From the NCBI GenBank assembly GCA_002803225.1, contig NXFV01001507.1, positions 1 through 64,000 on the forward strand: DNA of 64,000 nt. Direction: 5' to 3'. Shown piece after piece: positions 11,032 through 23,624 of this stretch. Under the pieces are notes generated by a model that saw only the letters and a program-made list of their open reading frames with translations, did not search any database and was not told the DNA's origin. The DNA is from Gamarada debralockiae (Eukaryota; Ascomycota; Leotiomycetes; Helotiales; Hyphodiscaceae). The position numbers and the translations under genes are program-made. Numbering within the stretch: the stretch's first letter is position 1; every line of letters starts with the position of its first letter.

Positions 11032-12395
11032 TCCGAGAGAGTCGAGGTGAAGGAATGATCGAACTCAAAAGAAGGTGGTCCACGGAACCATCAGGATCTA
11101 TCAAGTCGCTACCATTCGCTTTTGCTTCCTGGGCAAGACTTGTCGGAAGTGGCTGCCATGTCATAGTAGCCGTCAAGCTATGAACGAGTCCATTAGCCAT
11201 GGCGACGTCGACAAAATAAGCAAGGTAGGATGACAGGACTTCTAGTTAAACTGATGCATTTGGAAGGAGCGTTGTTTCTATTGCGATCATGTAGACGTCT
11301 CCCATAAAACCACTGAATCTTCTGAACATACGAGGTCGTAGTACGTCGTGATGGTGCAGGTATTCAGAATTGGACCGATGTTGAAGTTGTCGAAGGTTCC
11401 TGTTGGAAGCTCTAGCCCGTCGTAGAGTAGGAAGAGTAGCCAGACATCAAGTAGACTGGACAGTGTGATTTCGTTTGTAACTATGTTTGCGGCCTTATCA
11501 TCTGGGTAATAATCAACAAAGTCTCTGATTGCGGCCAGGAGTCGATTGTTGACGGCGTCACTTGAGCCAAAAATTACGATACCACCCCAGATCTAGCAAT
11601 CTCAGCCACAGAATTCCTAGTGAATGACTTCGCCCACCTCTCTCATTGGATGAGTTTGCAGAGTGTAAATGGTCACAATTCCTAAATTGTTCCCACCTCC
11701 CCTCAGAACATTGAAGAGATCAACGTTGGAAGTATTCGAGGCGCTGACAACCGTCCAGTTGGTAGGAATGACTTCGGCGGCGACGATATTGTCTTTTGCC
11801 CAGCCATATTGTGTGCTGAGATAGCTCAAAACCCCCCTAGTTCGTTATCGCAAAACTATTTCCAGGAGACTTCACTTACCGCCAGAGAGATAGCCTCCAA
11901 TGCCAACATGGCCAATGCGTCCTCCAATAACTGTGACATTGTAAGGCTGAAGGGCCTCAATAGCCGCTGACAAGCGATTTCCTACCCCAACTTGGGCTGT
12001 ACCCGTTGTAGCGTTGTAAGTAAACTCGTTGATATTCCTTAAATTGATGAAAGGCCCTCCGGTAACACTAGAGAAGTTTTGATTTGTGTTGTGGCCCCCA
12101 GATTTTATGATGAAGCTCTCATTGTTCTCGAGAAGGGACTTGACTGAGAGATACCTGGCTGGCAGTATCAGGTACGAAAATGCATCCTGGTAAGAGGGTG
12201 CTGCATGCCGAGGACCTGGTGGTGTCAGTTCAAGATAATTTGCTAGTTCAATTGGCTTTGATCGTAATCATACTCGAGCGACAGATAAGGCTCAATTGTG
12301 ATGCTGGAGGGCGAGAGCTGATCACAAGTTGGGGCAGCCAGAGTAGAGTCGATGTAATAGCACAGACCAACGACCCATGTGAGGAGAAGCGACAT
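11032..12395 (-). pseudogene. broken secreted FAD-dependent oxidoreductase
   Basis: An ATG at 12395 starts a good signal peptide (MSLLLTWVVGLCYYIDSTLA) followed by 30 residues, then hits TAG at 12243-12245 and a TGA 18 bases on. Downstream pieces follow the order of FAD_binding_4 oxidases: GCIFVPDTASQVSL; after a frame change, SFIIKSGGHNTNQNF; TGTAQVGVGNRLSAAIEAL; GGRIGHVGIGGYLSGG at a donor near 11880; then YGWAKDNIVAAEV and VLRGGGNNLGIVTIYTL. The intron join at the run of G (about 11830-11840) is out of frame by one base. The C-terminal half (LLDVWLLFLLYDG, SLTATMTWQPLPTSLAQEAKANG) continues to a TGA at 11032. At least three lesions make it a pseudogene. Before decay it was a secreted enzyme unlike the cytosolic BBE enzyme at 6.5 kb. 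Confidence 0.75.
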
Positions 12396-12399
12396 GGCT

Positions 12400-13930
12400 T
12401 AAAAGGAGGAAGCTTGATCTGACGAGTTACCCACCTGTGTACTCTAGAGGTTGGTCTTGAGCAGATATATTAAGCCATATTTTGTAGACTGACTCGAAGC
12501 GTGTGAATATGACATCGTGACCGTCGCCTAGACCAGAAATGCAGAGAAATACCAGGGCTGGAGTCTGGGTTAATCAACAAGGGCCCGAGAATAATTCGAA
12601 AAATAAGAGTAATCACAAGAGGTTGTGAAACCAAGCACCTAGGATCCATCAAAAGGACATGTGATATCAAGAATAAGGTCGAGCAACAAGGCTATGGCGT
12701 TCTTTAGAACCCCTATGTTCACTTGAGAAAACTGCTGAATGCCGTAGGCAAGAACTGCCGGGAAAGGTAACTCACTGTTGAGAAATAGGAAGAAGGCTCC
12801 CCATATCGACTTGACCAACCAAGTCGAGGCTCGTGCCAGGGACAAGTGAAATATCCAGTGTAGGGTACTCTTATTCTGTGGGATCGGCAAGGACTGCCAT
12901 TGGGACTGAGAATGATAATAGCAGAGATGCCATTTGATGACGTGGCTGACTCGTTCAGATACAAAGGAATGGGCGTATATGCCGAGGTATAAAGAACCAA
13001 AAAAAGAAAAGGAGTATCGGCGTAGAATCATGGGGCTCGAAATTCTTAGAAGTCCCAAGTGAGATTGCAATTTGGACTCGTAATCGTACTTGTTTCGGGC
13101 GAAGTCTTTTGACGAAAATACCTCCGAGCGATCTGGATCGTCGGGCCAATAATAATAGAACAAATCCAATGCCTGCGAAACTGGGATCTGAAAGGATTAA
13201 TCTAACCGAGTTTTCCTTCTTTTGTACGAGAGACTGGGGGCCCAACAATGAGCTGTTGTCAAGTTAAGCTTATCCTTTGGACCCCCAAAGAGGTTAAAAG
13301 CTTCCCTTCCTAAAGCTCGATTGCTTTCCATAGGTGCTAGCGTGTAGTAGTTGTTGGCATGTAAATATCAGATATAGGTAGCAATGGCTCCGGTCGGTGG
13401 AATATCACCATCACTTGGTGGTGGAAGATAAATTGAGGAGCGTACTGCTCAGGAAAGGAGTGCAATTTTTGAGCTCTGCTGGTATGGACTTCTCACGCTG
13501 GACGCAGTGCTTGAAGCATACCACGAAATTCAATTATTTTATGCAACTAGTGTTCATTCCCTGCATTTTGCCTTCTAGCATCGAGAGAATAAGCTCAGTA
13601 TCCGTTGTCCATACTTGCGTCGACCCTATACGATTACGAAGGCGCGCGGCTTTAAATCTGACCATTTTTCAAAGTGACCAAGAGCACTAAAATCTCTACG
13701 TGCACGCGACTTCATATTAAATTCGATTTTTATCAGAACATACTAGTTTTAAAGTTTATATAAAATTAAAGCAACTGCGGCTTTTGTGCAAATTTGGAAT
13801 TTATTAAATTGATTTTGCAACTATAGAAGAATTTTCTTATGACCTCGAAGTCTCGAATTTTTCGCCTATTTGAAAATGGTCGGATTTCAATACCGCCCGC
13901 CTTCGTATTGGCCAGTGCCCATTGACCACT
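12400..13930. other. gene-poor stretch, AT-rich at its right end
   Basis: Overlapping minus-strand frames at 12639-13248 are up to 176 codons, but none has a motif and they shadow one another. The part from 13700 to 13870 is strongly AT-rich, as in decayed DNA. I see no supported gene. Confidence 0.4.
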
Positions 13931-13941
13931 CTCGTGATCGT

Positions 13942-15644
13942 CTAGTGCCATCCAGCGTTCCAACTGGTGCACAAACCCCCACTACTAGCCCCCGAATTAG
14001 AGCTATAACAATCAGTCCACTGATTCTTACACTTCGTACACGCACTACTATAACTATCCGCACCACCCGCTATAGCAGCCGGCGAATTGCTCTTGCAGCT
14101 CTCCGCATAAGTATTCAAGCATGCAGAGTATTGATTATCGCAGGCAGACTTGCATCCCTGTGGAATAGACGAGTTAGGAAATGAAGGGCAGGATGAGGAG
14201 TCCGATGACGTGTAGAGTTTGAACCAATTGCCTGCGCTGTAGTCTGAATGTAGATTGTTGCAGGTGAGGCAGGGCAGCGAGATGGATCCGACAGGAGAAG
14301 AAGAGGAATAGCCTTTGCTAGGAGTGTTTGGTTGGTTGCAGATACATGACGCGGTTGGGACGGGAACGCAGGATGTGGATGTGGTCTTACTCGTCGTCGT
14401 TGAGGAGGCAGTTGAAGTGCAAGTGTACACGGACTTGGAGACTGTGGGCGATGGAGTGGAGCCTCCAGATGGTGGGTATTTTGATTTACATCCAGACAAA
14501 GAACAGCTGTTGCCCGGGCAGTAAGCTGAGCAGTAGCTGCTGACTTTGCCACACCAGCTTGAGTATTCGAAACAGTTGAGGCTGTCTGGGAAACCGGCGT
14601 GAAGGAAGCAAGAGGCGACCTGAACAGCGCAGTTACTGGCAGCCGTCGTGCAGGAATTGTGGTCCGAGAAAGGAGGCAAAGGATTCGAGCACCAGCTTCC
14701 GCACTTGTATTCACAGGTTGGGGTCGGAGAGACTGTGACAGTGGAGGTACACAGGGAAGGCGTTGGGGTTGGAGTGGGTGTCGTGGTGGATGGGGGCGGA
14801 GGAGGCACATATCCACAAGGCTGGGTGCTCTCGAGATCTGTGGCGACGTATAGATCCAATGCACCAGGCCCACCACAAGTCTCCGTCGAGTCACCGGTAC
14901 AAGCCATGTTGCACGTGCTGCTGTCAACAGGGACACTTCCGTTTCCTATATTTTGTCAATTTGCAGTGACGACAACATGGTAGCGCAACATACCTAGAAC
15001 AACACCACAGAAACACTGAGTAGCGTACTCAACTCCTCCAAATGAGTATCCGCCCTGCTTACAGGCAAAAAGACACTCCTCGACGGTCATGTTGGTTGTG
15101 CTCAATTGATCTTGCTGCCAAACCAAGGCTCGGCCGTTCGTTCCTTCAGAGTAGCAACCCAAAGATTTGTAATCGGCAATCGTAGTGTCGTTGACGGTGG
15201 GGAAAGTGGGATCCATGTAAACAGAGATGATATCAGTACCGCCGCAGGCTTCAGTCTGATTTCCGGTGCAAGGATCGACGCAGTTGGATTCGTCAATTTG
15301 AGGTCCATTGACTGAAGCTCCACAGAAGCACTCTCCATAGTACTCAAGTCCAGCATAACGATAGCCATTTCCTTAAGTCGGTCAGCGCACTGCCAAAGTT
15401 GATTGGTTGAATTACACATACCCTTGCAGAAATCGACGCAAACTTCAACAGTCATGTTCGTATTGCTGAGTGTCGTTGCTCTGTAGATCAGAGCGGATGG
15501 GATACTTGGATCCTGGAAGCATCCAACGTAAACAAAAGGAGTGTATGGGGTGCATGATGGTCCAGGAGGAGTCCACCTTTTGACATCGAGTCTTGCACTG
15601 GCCACCGAAAGGAAAGCAAAGGCGAGAGTCTTGAAGCTCAACAT
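13942..15644 (-). CDS. secreted protein with two WSC domains and a Cys-rich tail
   Basis: Three exons (15422-15644, 14994-15371, 13942-14945) give 534 residues. The signal peptide MLSFKTLAFAFLSVASA is followed by a KRW site and two WSC domains, each about 90 residues. The first runs from YVGCFQDPSIPSA through YYGECFCG to CTGNQTEACGG. The second runs from SLGCYSEGTNGRA through YATQCFCG to CTGDSTETCGG. Both contain the ordered cysteines of this carbohydrate-binding module. A Pro/Thr linker (PPPPPSTTTPTPTPTPS) leads to a roughly 280-residue Ser/Cys-rich region with repeated CxxC-like pairs that I do not recognise. There is no transmembrane helix or GPI tail, so it is likely a secreted or wall-associated polysaccharide-binding protein. 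Overlapping frames on both strands are shadows of the repetitive codons. Confidence 0.85.
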
Positions 15645-15649
15645 CGTGT

Positions 15650-17233
15650 ACGGTGCTCTTGAAGATTAAGAGAAATGATCTTGGTGATGAATTGAGCGTA
15701 TTGGACCTCTATAATTGAGAGAATCTGAACCTGGAGATCAAACCGAGGAGAGAAGGGATCTCCAGGAGATTTAAGAAAGAAGATCTGGGGTATCAATATT
15801 GTGGCTTGAAAACTTTGGGTCGAGGTGGCATTCATTCTCCAGCTGAACGACCGTGCCTGAAGCTCGAGAACCATGAGCTGACAACGCGAGGATGTCATCT
15901 CATGGGTCTATCCCAGGGACTTTGATCGGATAAAATGGTGTGGCGTCGATACCATCACGAAGATGGGGACCCTTGACACAGCATGCAGTAACTTTTCAAT
16001 ATTTCGGCAAGACGTGGGTATTTTGACGCAGCGTCAGACAACTCATCGGAAGCACGGCAGTCAGAAGCTAAGAAATTCCAACTTGCGTGAGGCATCTCTC
16101 TCAGTCAATCCATCTAACCACTTTCAACGGTAGGCAGTTTTGAAGGCAAGTTGAAAATCTACTTGATTGTTCTGGGGAAGCAATGTCCTCATCTCCTTAG
16201 CTCATCAGGGGTCCAACGTCGCTAAGCATCCCGTGTGCCGAATTTGGGTGGCCTTAGAGCGGTTAAATCGCAGGGGGGACCAATTCGGTATGTTGACCGA
16301 GAGCGGAGCTTCATTGCAACTCTACGTGCATACACATCCATCATTTTGCTTAAGCCTCAACACTTGTGTTCATTAAGCTTTGATTGCGGCTTCAGAAGCG
16401 TCAATGAATGTAGATGTAGATGTACAATCAGATAAGCGGTGCGGAGGTATACACTTTGTTTCTAGTGGTCTGAAGGGGCTGTTCCTCGACATACAGGAAA
16501 GCTTTCCGAAAGATGAATGAATTCGGGAATTGAAAAGCTTTGGGCAAATGCAATATAAACTCTACTTGTACGTCCTCATGCATCTACTTTCAGCTCACAA
16601 TGAATATGTAGCGAGCCATGCCGAGGAACAATTGATGCATGCCGCATATCAGAAAGAGGAAATCAGGGGTTCCACAAGGTTCGTATTCATGCGTGCCAAT
16701 AAAGCCACGTTGTGGGGCATTGACCGCACATCTTGTGATTGTCACAACACTCGGACTCTCTGCAGTGCGGAGTACCTCAACTCTCAAGCCCATAGGCGAG
16801 CGAGGGTCCCAGCTCCGTTCACCTGGTCTGCACGTGACATCTGTCCGCAGGATGTACCGAAGTTGGGAAATCACTGCTTTGGGTTCTTCATGCAGAAATA
16901 AAAGCAAAGACGAGAAACAAGAGTCATCAGCAATGAGCCGAGAGATGCGAACAGACCTTGGCCGAACATCAGCACCGATGTTAGGTCCAGGAATCGCAGC
17001 ATCAACGGATAATCCTGCGTGCGACATCTCGTACAGGAAGTACATTTCAACGCTCATCAGCACAAGACAAGTAGAAGGGGATGATGATGATGATGATGAC
17101 GATACGATGAACAATGAGAAAAGAGGATGGGAAAGGCGAAATGGGGAAATCGAAGAAATGCCCACCATCATCAATCAGGCTTTTAGAACCCCCAAGCTTT
17201 TAGCGTTGGAAGATCACAACAGACCGCCAAGAA
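15650..17233. other. gene-free stretch with a small GAT repeat
   Basis: No supported gene. A (GAT)n run lies near 17083-17103. Open frames at 16530-17230 lack motifs and overlap on opposite strands. The right end is probably promoter and 5' leader of the phosphatase gene. Confidence 0.45.
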
Positions 17234-17491
17234 ATGACGACGACGGCGCCGCTGCCACACAATTCTACAATAAGTGCCCGCAAACAATTGTTCAGTGAAT
17301 TGGAGATCCTGAGGAACCATCAGCGATTGAGCACATGGTATTGGGATACTCGCGAGATACGGGGACTGGAAGAAGGGTCGGCATTGGCCCATTCTTCGAC
17401 TCGACAAAACGCTTCACACGACATCACTTCCCAGCACCGATCGCAAACGACATATTATCGCGCCACAGCTGTGCCAAACACCCATCTACGA

Positions 17492-18602
17492 ATGGCACCG
17501 CTTCCTCAACATCAAACGGCGCGGCCAGAGAGAGCTCCTGGCTCGTGGAGAAAAAGCATCATAACCTATCTCGCACTGCTCTTGGGTCTTTCGTGGGCTG
17601 CCTACATCGTCATGAATCGCTCCTCCGACACTCCCAACCCTCTCAACGAAGGCCAAGTCCCTGCTGACGGGAATCACGAATATGGATCAAACGCACGCCC
17701 AGGCTTCAAAGACATGATCCAGCTCCTCGACCTCCCATCGAACTTCCTCCCGCAAACAGGCACACACAGACATTCAGGACGATTGGTCGTAGTCGGGGAT
17801 GTACACGGCATGAAAGATGCATTGGTAGACCTACTGGCGAAGATTGATTTCAACGAGAAGCGCGACCATCTGATCCTGGCTGGAGACATGATTGCGAAAG
17901 GCCCGGATTCTCCGGGCGTGGTGGATTTAGCTATGAAACTTGGCGCTACAGCTGTTCGAGGGAACCACGAAGATAGGATTATACGGGCGTATGCGGATAT
18001 GGCTGCAGAGCATGCAGTGATGGATGGGCCGAGTGAGGATCGAGAGAAGACTCAGGATGCGTTGGAAGAGAAGAGTTTCAGTCATAGGAATTATAAGGAT
18101 AGGGCGTTACTCAAGGCGTTGGGGGAGAAGAGGATAAAGTGGTTGAAGGAATGTCCCGTTATTTTGAGGGTCGGTAAATTGTCTCCTATGGGAGAGGTGG
18201 TGGTTGTTCACGCTGGATTGGCGCCAGGTGTTAAGCTCGAGGAGCAGGATCCGTTGATAGTGATGAATATGCGGACTATCGGGGATGATGGAGTGCCGAG
18301 TGATGGGAGGGAGGGCTTGGGATGGATGGAAGTATGTTGTCTCACTTGAATCAATGAATGTTACTGATCGTTCGTCGTAGGTCTGGAATAAGTACCAGAA
18401 ATCTCTTCCAAAAAAGGATCGCACGACGGTGATCTACGGACACGATTCGAAGCGCGGCCTCCAAATCGAGAAATACAGCATGGGGATTGACACAGGATGT
18501 TTGAAGGGTGGAAAACTGACTGCTGTAGTTATCGAGGCCGGACATTCGGATCATACACCCAAGCTGGTGCAGGTCGATTGCAAAGATGGACGAGTGAAAT
18601 AG
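17492..18602 (+). CDS. Ppn2-like calcineurin-type metallophosphatase, membrane-anchored
   Basis: Two exons (17492-18331 and 18381-18602, with a GTATGT...TAG intron) give 353 residues. One transmembrane helix near the N-terminus (about residues 24-43, IITYLALLLGLSWAAYIV) would anchor the enzyme with its catalytic domain on the luminal side. The metal-binding motifs appear in order: VVVGDVHGMKDAL, LILAGDMIAKGPDS, VRGNHEDRI, VVVHAGLAPG, VIYGHDSKRG. This pattern matches the bacterial-type PPP-like phosphatases that include the vacuolar zinc-dependent endopolyphosphatase Ppn2 of yeast. Cleavage of polyphosphate or dinucleoside polyphosphates is inferred from the family. The frame stays open upstream to an ATG at 17234, but 17492 gives the short cytosolic tail usual for the family, so I prefer it. 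The acceptor is at 18380. Confidence 0.82.
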
Positions 18603-18609
18603 AGGCTGG

Positions 18610-20300
18610 CATATGTACGAGTATTTGCATTGGTCGAGTACATTGAGATACCAGGGTGGCGTTTGGGTTGCGATTGCACTGTGAATTTTGGGAGGTTTGG
18701 GGCATTACAGGAAGATTTAGAGAAGCGTTTATCAGCGCGGCATCTCTGGGAGGTTTGGAAACAAGTGGTCGAGTCAAGATGCGCGAATGAAGATTTTCGG
18801 TCCCCCATGTTATTTCATTTTATTGCCGTCGCTCCTGAGCTGTTTGCGGCCGTCCTTGACGTTTTTGGGAGCGAGGAGGTACAAGTGACCTTTTGATCCG
18901 ATGGAAATCATGAGAGATCCTGAGGGTACGGAATTATTTATACGTGATTTTGGGAAGTAAAACTCCCACGCGTGAGAGAGTTCCTACAACTTTGGAAACA
19001 CTACAACTGATTTACCTTAGTGCTTGAAGCCCTTGAGTAATCCAAACCTCACGAACAGATCGAAGCAGCGGCCGAGCCATGAAATTCCTCGAATCAGCCT
19101 TACCGTGTTTGAAAGCGCAGCGGCTTGATACATCAGGTAAGCCCTTAGGTTCAAGTTACTATTTACTAAGCAAGTGTCCAATCAAACTAGAGTATCTTCA
19201 AGTGTTCAATGCTTTTGAACTGTGGCTGAAAGTAAACCTTCAGAAGTCGCCAGGTTGTTGATTCTTAGGCAGCAAAGACGGGAATAGCATCCTACTCTTG
19301 CCGCATTCACCAGCGTTGGCCCTTTCCTCATCTCTCAGTTCGACTACCACCTGTGGCTACTCCCGTAAGCTCAGCCCAGAGAGGTTAAAATTGCGATAAA
19401 TGTGCTTTATTTATCTGTACTTTCCGTAGAGCTGTGGCACAGTCGTTTCATCTCCACAAATGTTGGTACGTTCTGTCATCGGCGATCATCGCAGGCTTTT
19501 ACTTTCTCAGCCAACACTGATTAGCTGTTGGACCGTCCAATGTAGTTCATCTGTAAAACAGTTGGTTCTGAAGGCTTTCACCAGCATAGATTCCTCATTA
19601 TTACAATTCTGAGTCACACGAGACACAGAGTACGAGGCAAGCAATTCGTTTCGTTCAGTTTCCTGGCGGAATCCTGATGTTCCTTTTAAGTACTGCGATT
19701 TGGGGTCCGAATCTCTGGAGTGCATTAGCGACTCAATGCTTTGATTCCTTTGACTTACAAGGCTGGCGATCAAGCTTACTGGAGTATGAGCCTAATTTCT
19801 TGTCCTTTACGATCTGCCTTCTCTGATTGGGACAGTGAAAGTGTGAACCGTTGGCAGACCATTCCCAGCCTTACGTGAGAATTGAGGCGGTGCCAAAGAA
19901 TTGCATCTAGATACGCAATGAAGCTTCTGATTGGATTCTTTTTTCGTCAATTACCACTAGTCTCACTTCGGTAGGCACTTGCGGAGCTGGCTCCTGTCAA
20001 TCCTGTCAAGACCGGGAATTGATAGGCTAGCCTTCCTGATCGCTTGCAGTGATCGACTAGTAAGATGGGATCGGGTCTCCATGCGGCTCCGTCTGGTTTC
20101 CGGATTATTCATTAAGCTTCAGGGTAGGCGGAATCGCAGCCTTAGCTGTGCCACTTCATGCGAAATGTTGTGTGTGCTTATGAGCTGAAATTTGAATATG
20201 TTATGCCCTGTGGAGACCGTTTATATATTGCATTTGACCTCTTTTTCAATTGTTCAAAGTACATGAACGACTAATTCATGGTCTTCCCCGTATCCTTTCA
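18610..20300. other. gene-free stretch
   Basis: Short frames at 18630-18896, 19507-19773 and 19979-20188 have no motif or splice structure. Nothing supported. Confidence 0.5.
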
Positions 20301-20313
20301 ACCCGCTTCAAAG

Positions 20314-23024
20314 ATGTCAAGCATGCGCTGGCAGACCCTTTCCATCGCCGCCCTCGCAGGAGGAGCATTCTCGGCCCTTGTCTCGAATACTACGGCACCA
20401 CCTTGTGGACTTATTACAACAGGGGAGCTGAACTATTTCAGCGATCCTTCTAGTAAGTTAGTTTAGTTTTCACAGTCTTTCCCGCGGATATCCTCCAATT
20501 CCATTGCTCAAATAAATGAAATAATTCGACTCAAGTGCTTCTGCGAGGTCCGCGCTCTCCAATTTGAATCGTTGCAGAGGATTGAGAGACTGATGTCTTA
20601 TATGTCAATTAATGCAGTCTCTGACATCAAAACCTACGTTTCTAACTTTTCAAAGACAAAGGGACGCTTTACTACTTCGAGCCCGAGCTCGCGAACGCAT
20701 GTCTGCAGTCGTCAGGCATTGATAACAACCTCGCTGCAAGCTTTGTGACGGAGTATAAGAAATACGTCCAATTCCAGACAACACTATCGTATCTCAAAGC
20801 ACCCCCCTCTGGGTACCCCTACCCTCCTGTCGATATTCTGGGAGGACTCGATAGCATTGCGAGCAAGGCTTCCACTGGTGGCTTCAGCAGTCAATATGCA
20901 TTTGACCAAGCACTTACTCAATTGCTCACCTCGGCGCATGAGGGCCATCTCTACACGACTCTTTGTACAGCATCGGCGATCACCTACTCACGAACTGTCG
21001 ATTTCATCTCGCTTTCTGTGGATGGGGTTCAATTACCTCTTATTTACACTCTCGGTTCGTGACGTCCATCTTGAGGGTAGCTCATACTGACATTGGCCTT
21101 CAGATGATGCCTACCGTTATACAGATAACATCACCGTCTCTAACATTGTGACAATCAATGGCCAAAATGCTACAGCCTTTATCGAAAATGAAGCTCTTTA
21201 TCAGACTTCTGACCCGGATGCAAGTTATAATTCAATGTTCTGGAACGTTGCACAGGCACCTACGAATGGGTTGGTGTTCCTCCTCTCTAGGGGATGGCGC
21301 TACTGACTTCTGAGGTAGATATACCAACGGCTCTCTGAACCATCTCCCCGGTAACTTCTACCCTGGCCCCTATACAAATCTCACATTCGCAAACGGTACA
21401 CACAAATCCTTTCCAAACGCAGCCGCGGTGGACGAAAACGTATGGTCCCCTAATATCGTCGACGGCGACTCTTTCACTTACGAGCTCTGCATCGCACCAG
21501 CCCAATCTTCCGATGACTCTTCAGCAGCATCTAGCTCGGCACCCACTAGCTCTCCTACAGGTGTACCAAGCCCAACTTCTGCTACGCCTTCCACGACCTC
21601 ATCGAATGTACCAAATCCACCGACAATGCTTGGACATCCTGAAACCCCCATCGTCAAGGACTCCAACAACGCTGTTGCGGGATACTTCTTGAACGGAACT
21701 CAGTACAACGATACGGCCGTACTTTACGTTGCTTCATTCGATAATGAAAATTTCAATGATCCATCAGAATACACCTTCACATTCGTGAACACTACTCGGG
21801 ACTTCTTCTCAGCCGTCAAAGCTGCAAACAAAACCAAGCTCGTCATTGATTTGAGTGGAAATGGTGGTGGAAATACACTTCTCCCCAACGACTTAGTAGG
21901 CATCAACCATTTAAATAACTCAGAAGACTTATTAACAAACTGGCAGTTCCAACGTCTTTTCCCGCACATCGTACCATATGGTGCAGGTCGCTACCGAATC
22001 CCCACAGCTGGCGAGATCTACGGCATCGCCCTTGGAAGTCTTTCCGACGCGGACGTGAACCCACTAGCAACGGACAACGACACCGTAGCCCTGTTCAAAC
22101 GAGAAGCCGAAATTGCGCCTTGGAACTACCGGTCATCAGTGACTACGGATCTCCAGAACTTGACTTCATGGACCGAGTTCTTCCCTCCCAACGTGGTTAA
22201 TGGCGACAACTTCACCATCAACGTACGAGCTCCAACAAACAACACTTATTTCGACACAGCGACCGACGACATTGTGCCCTATGGCTCAGCCGGCCAACCA
22301 GAGAACCCCCAGCCATTCCCGGTCCAGAACATTGTGATTCTCACAGACGGAATCTGCGCTTCTGCTTGCTCGATCTTTGCGGAATTCATGACCCGCCAAG
22401 CGGGCGTGAAGACTATCGTCGTTGGTGGACGTCCAAGAAATGCTCCCATGCAAGCTATCGGCGGAACTAAGGTAGCCCTCCCTCACATCCGTTGCCTCTC
22501 GTCACTAACTTTCCAAACAGGGCTCACGCGCTCAACCCTTCACAACATTCCCAATAGCCAACAACCTCGTCCTCTCCATGGGCCTAGTCCCAGACTCACT
22601 CCTTGATGTCGCTAACGAAACTTTCCCGGGCCTCGTGAACCTCCCTCTTGGTGACCCTGCCAACCTCAAAGGTTACTCGCTCAACATGCGAGATAACATC
22701 CCAGTTGGAGACGATTCACAGACACCATTGCAATTTGTATTCGAGCCAGCGAACTGCAGAATCTACTATGACTTCATGACAGCGACTCACCCGCATAAGC
22801 TGTGGGAATATGTGGCTGATGTTGCTTGGAAGGGAAAGAAGTGTGCTTGGGGTGGGATGGGTACTAATGTCACTGTCAATGGGACGAGCAACTCTACTGC
22901 TCCTCAGGCTGGTTCGCCGTCCGGGCCACAACAAGTTACAAAAAGCGATGCTTCTGGGAGGAATATTGTGTTCTCTTCGATGGCAGCTGTGATTGGAGTT
23001 GCAGTAATGATGCAAGTATTGTAA
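20314..23024 (+). CDS. secreted, GPI-anchored peptidase S41 family (CPAF-like) protein
   Basis: Five exons (20314-20452, 20656-21054, 21104-21269, 21319-22471, 22521-23024) give 786 residues. The first intron (203 bp) is set by a CTAAC branch site and CAAAG acceptor at 20643-20655, the join that avoids stops. A signal peptide (MRWQTLSIAALAGGAFSALV) precedes the N-terminal half (PPSGYPYPPVDILGGLDSI, LLTSAHEGHLY) typical of fungal S41/CPAF-like proteins. A Ser/Thr/Pro linker follows, then the protease core: LVIDLSGNGGGNTLLPND and ILTDGICASACSIFAEFM, in which the Ser after Ala is the expected nucleophile. The tail is Ser/Gly-rich and ends in a hydrophobic GPI-type segment (VFSSMAAVIGVAVMMQVL). 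There are many N-glycosylation sequons. It should act at the cell surface or wall; the substrate is unknown. Confidence 0.85.
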
Positions 23025-23161
23025 GAGAGCAGAGATGGTATGGATATTTGCAATTCGCAGCGAAAGGGAGATGGGCATTAATTGGAGTTAGTATTTAGTA
23101 TTAATTGCATATCAACATTTCAACATCCCAGAAGTTATGACGCCTTAACTTCCTCAATATT

Positions 23162-23178
23162 GCCAAGATCTCGTGATT
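23162..23178 (+). repeat. 17-bp direct repeat, left copy
   Basis: GCCAAGATCTCGTGATT recurs exactly at 24462-24478, 1300 bp away. Similarity is patchy for about 40 bases beyond it (GCAG..GAGAC..AAGAAGA). Confidence 0.6.
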
Positions 23179-23284
23179 GGCAGGATGGAGACTAAAAGAA
23201 GAATCAAGGAAAGGTGCCTCCAGTCAGGAAGCCTTTGTCCCATATTTTTATTTACTAATCACCGACGTCTCCTGTTGTAAGAAC

Positions 23285-23622
23285 CAATCGATCGTTATCC
23301 ATGACGAATTACTGGCAATTTATGCACAAACCAATCACGAGGAGTATGAGCGGACTGCCCTAGAGATGCTCAAAAGACTCAAGTGGAGACTTGAGCATGG
23401 TATAACATCTCCTGGACTTTTCAGCTGGAAGCGTAATGCAAATTACGAATTAGCTTGCTTATATTACAAGAATGATAAATACAGTATAAAACTGCTATTG
23501 AGCACTTGCATCAGATGACGTCAGATTGGCCAGGGAATAGGTGGAATTAGAGCAATTTGAAACGCCGCAGAGGTGGCAAGCGGAGGCTGAGAAATTGGCA
23601 GCGAGTAAAGCTACAGCGTAAG
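23285..23622 (+). pseudogene. possible TPR-like gene fragment
   Basis: The frame around 23285-23485 reads ELLAIYAQTNHEEYERTALE and then NANYELACLYYKNDKY. This resembles helical TPR pairs. The likely continuation (TAIEHLHQMTSDWPGN) lies in another frame from about 23490, and QFETPQRWQAEAEKLAAS lies in a further frame to a GTAAGC at 23618. The frame changes suggest a decayed fragment. The family assignment is tentative. Confidence 0.3.
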
Positions 23623-23624
23623 CT

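Noticed and set aside
12639..13248. Overlapping long minus-strand frames suggesting a membrane protein gene
   Set aside because: Three frames overlap with similar length, none has a motif, and the hydrophobic look comes from AT-rich sequence. No consistent splice model.
14115..14936. 273-codon minus-strand frame and several plus-strand frames
   Set aside because: They are shadows of the WSC protein's Ser/Thr/Pro-rich third exon.
16530..17298. Frames of 120-220 codons on both strands
   Set aside because: Mutually overlapping, include a GAT simple repeat, and lack motifs. More likely non-coding upstream sequence.
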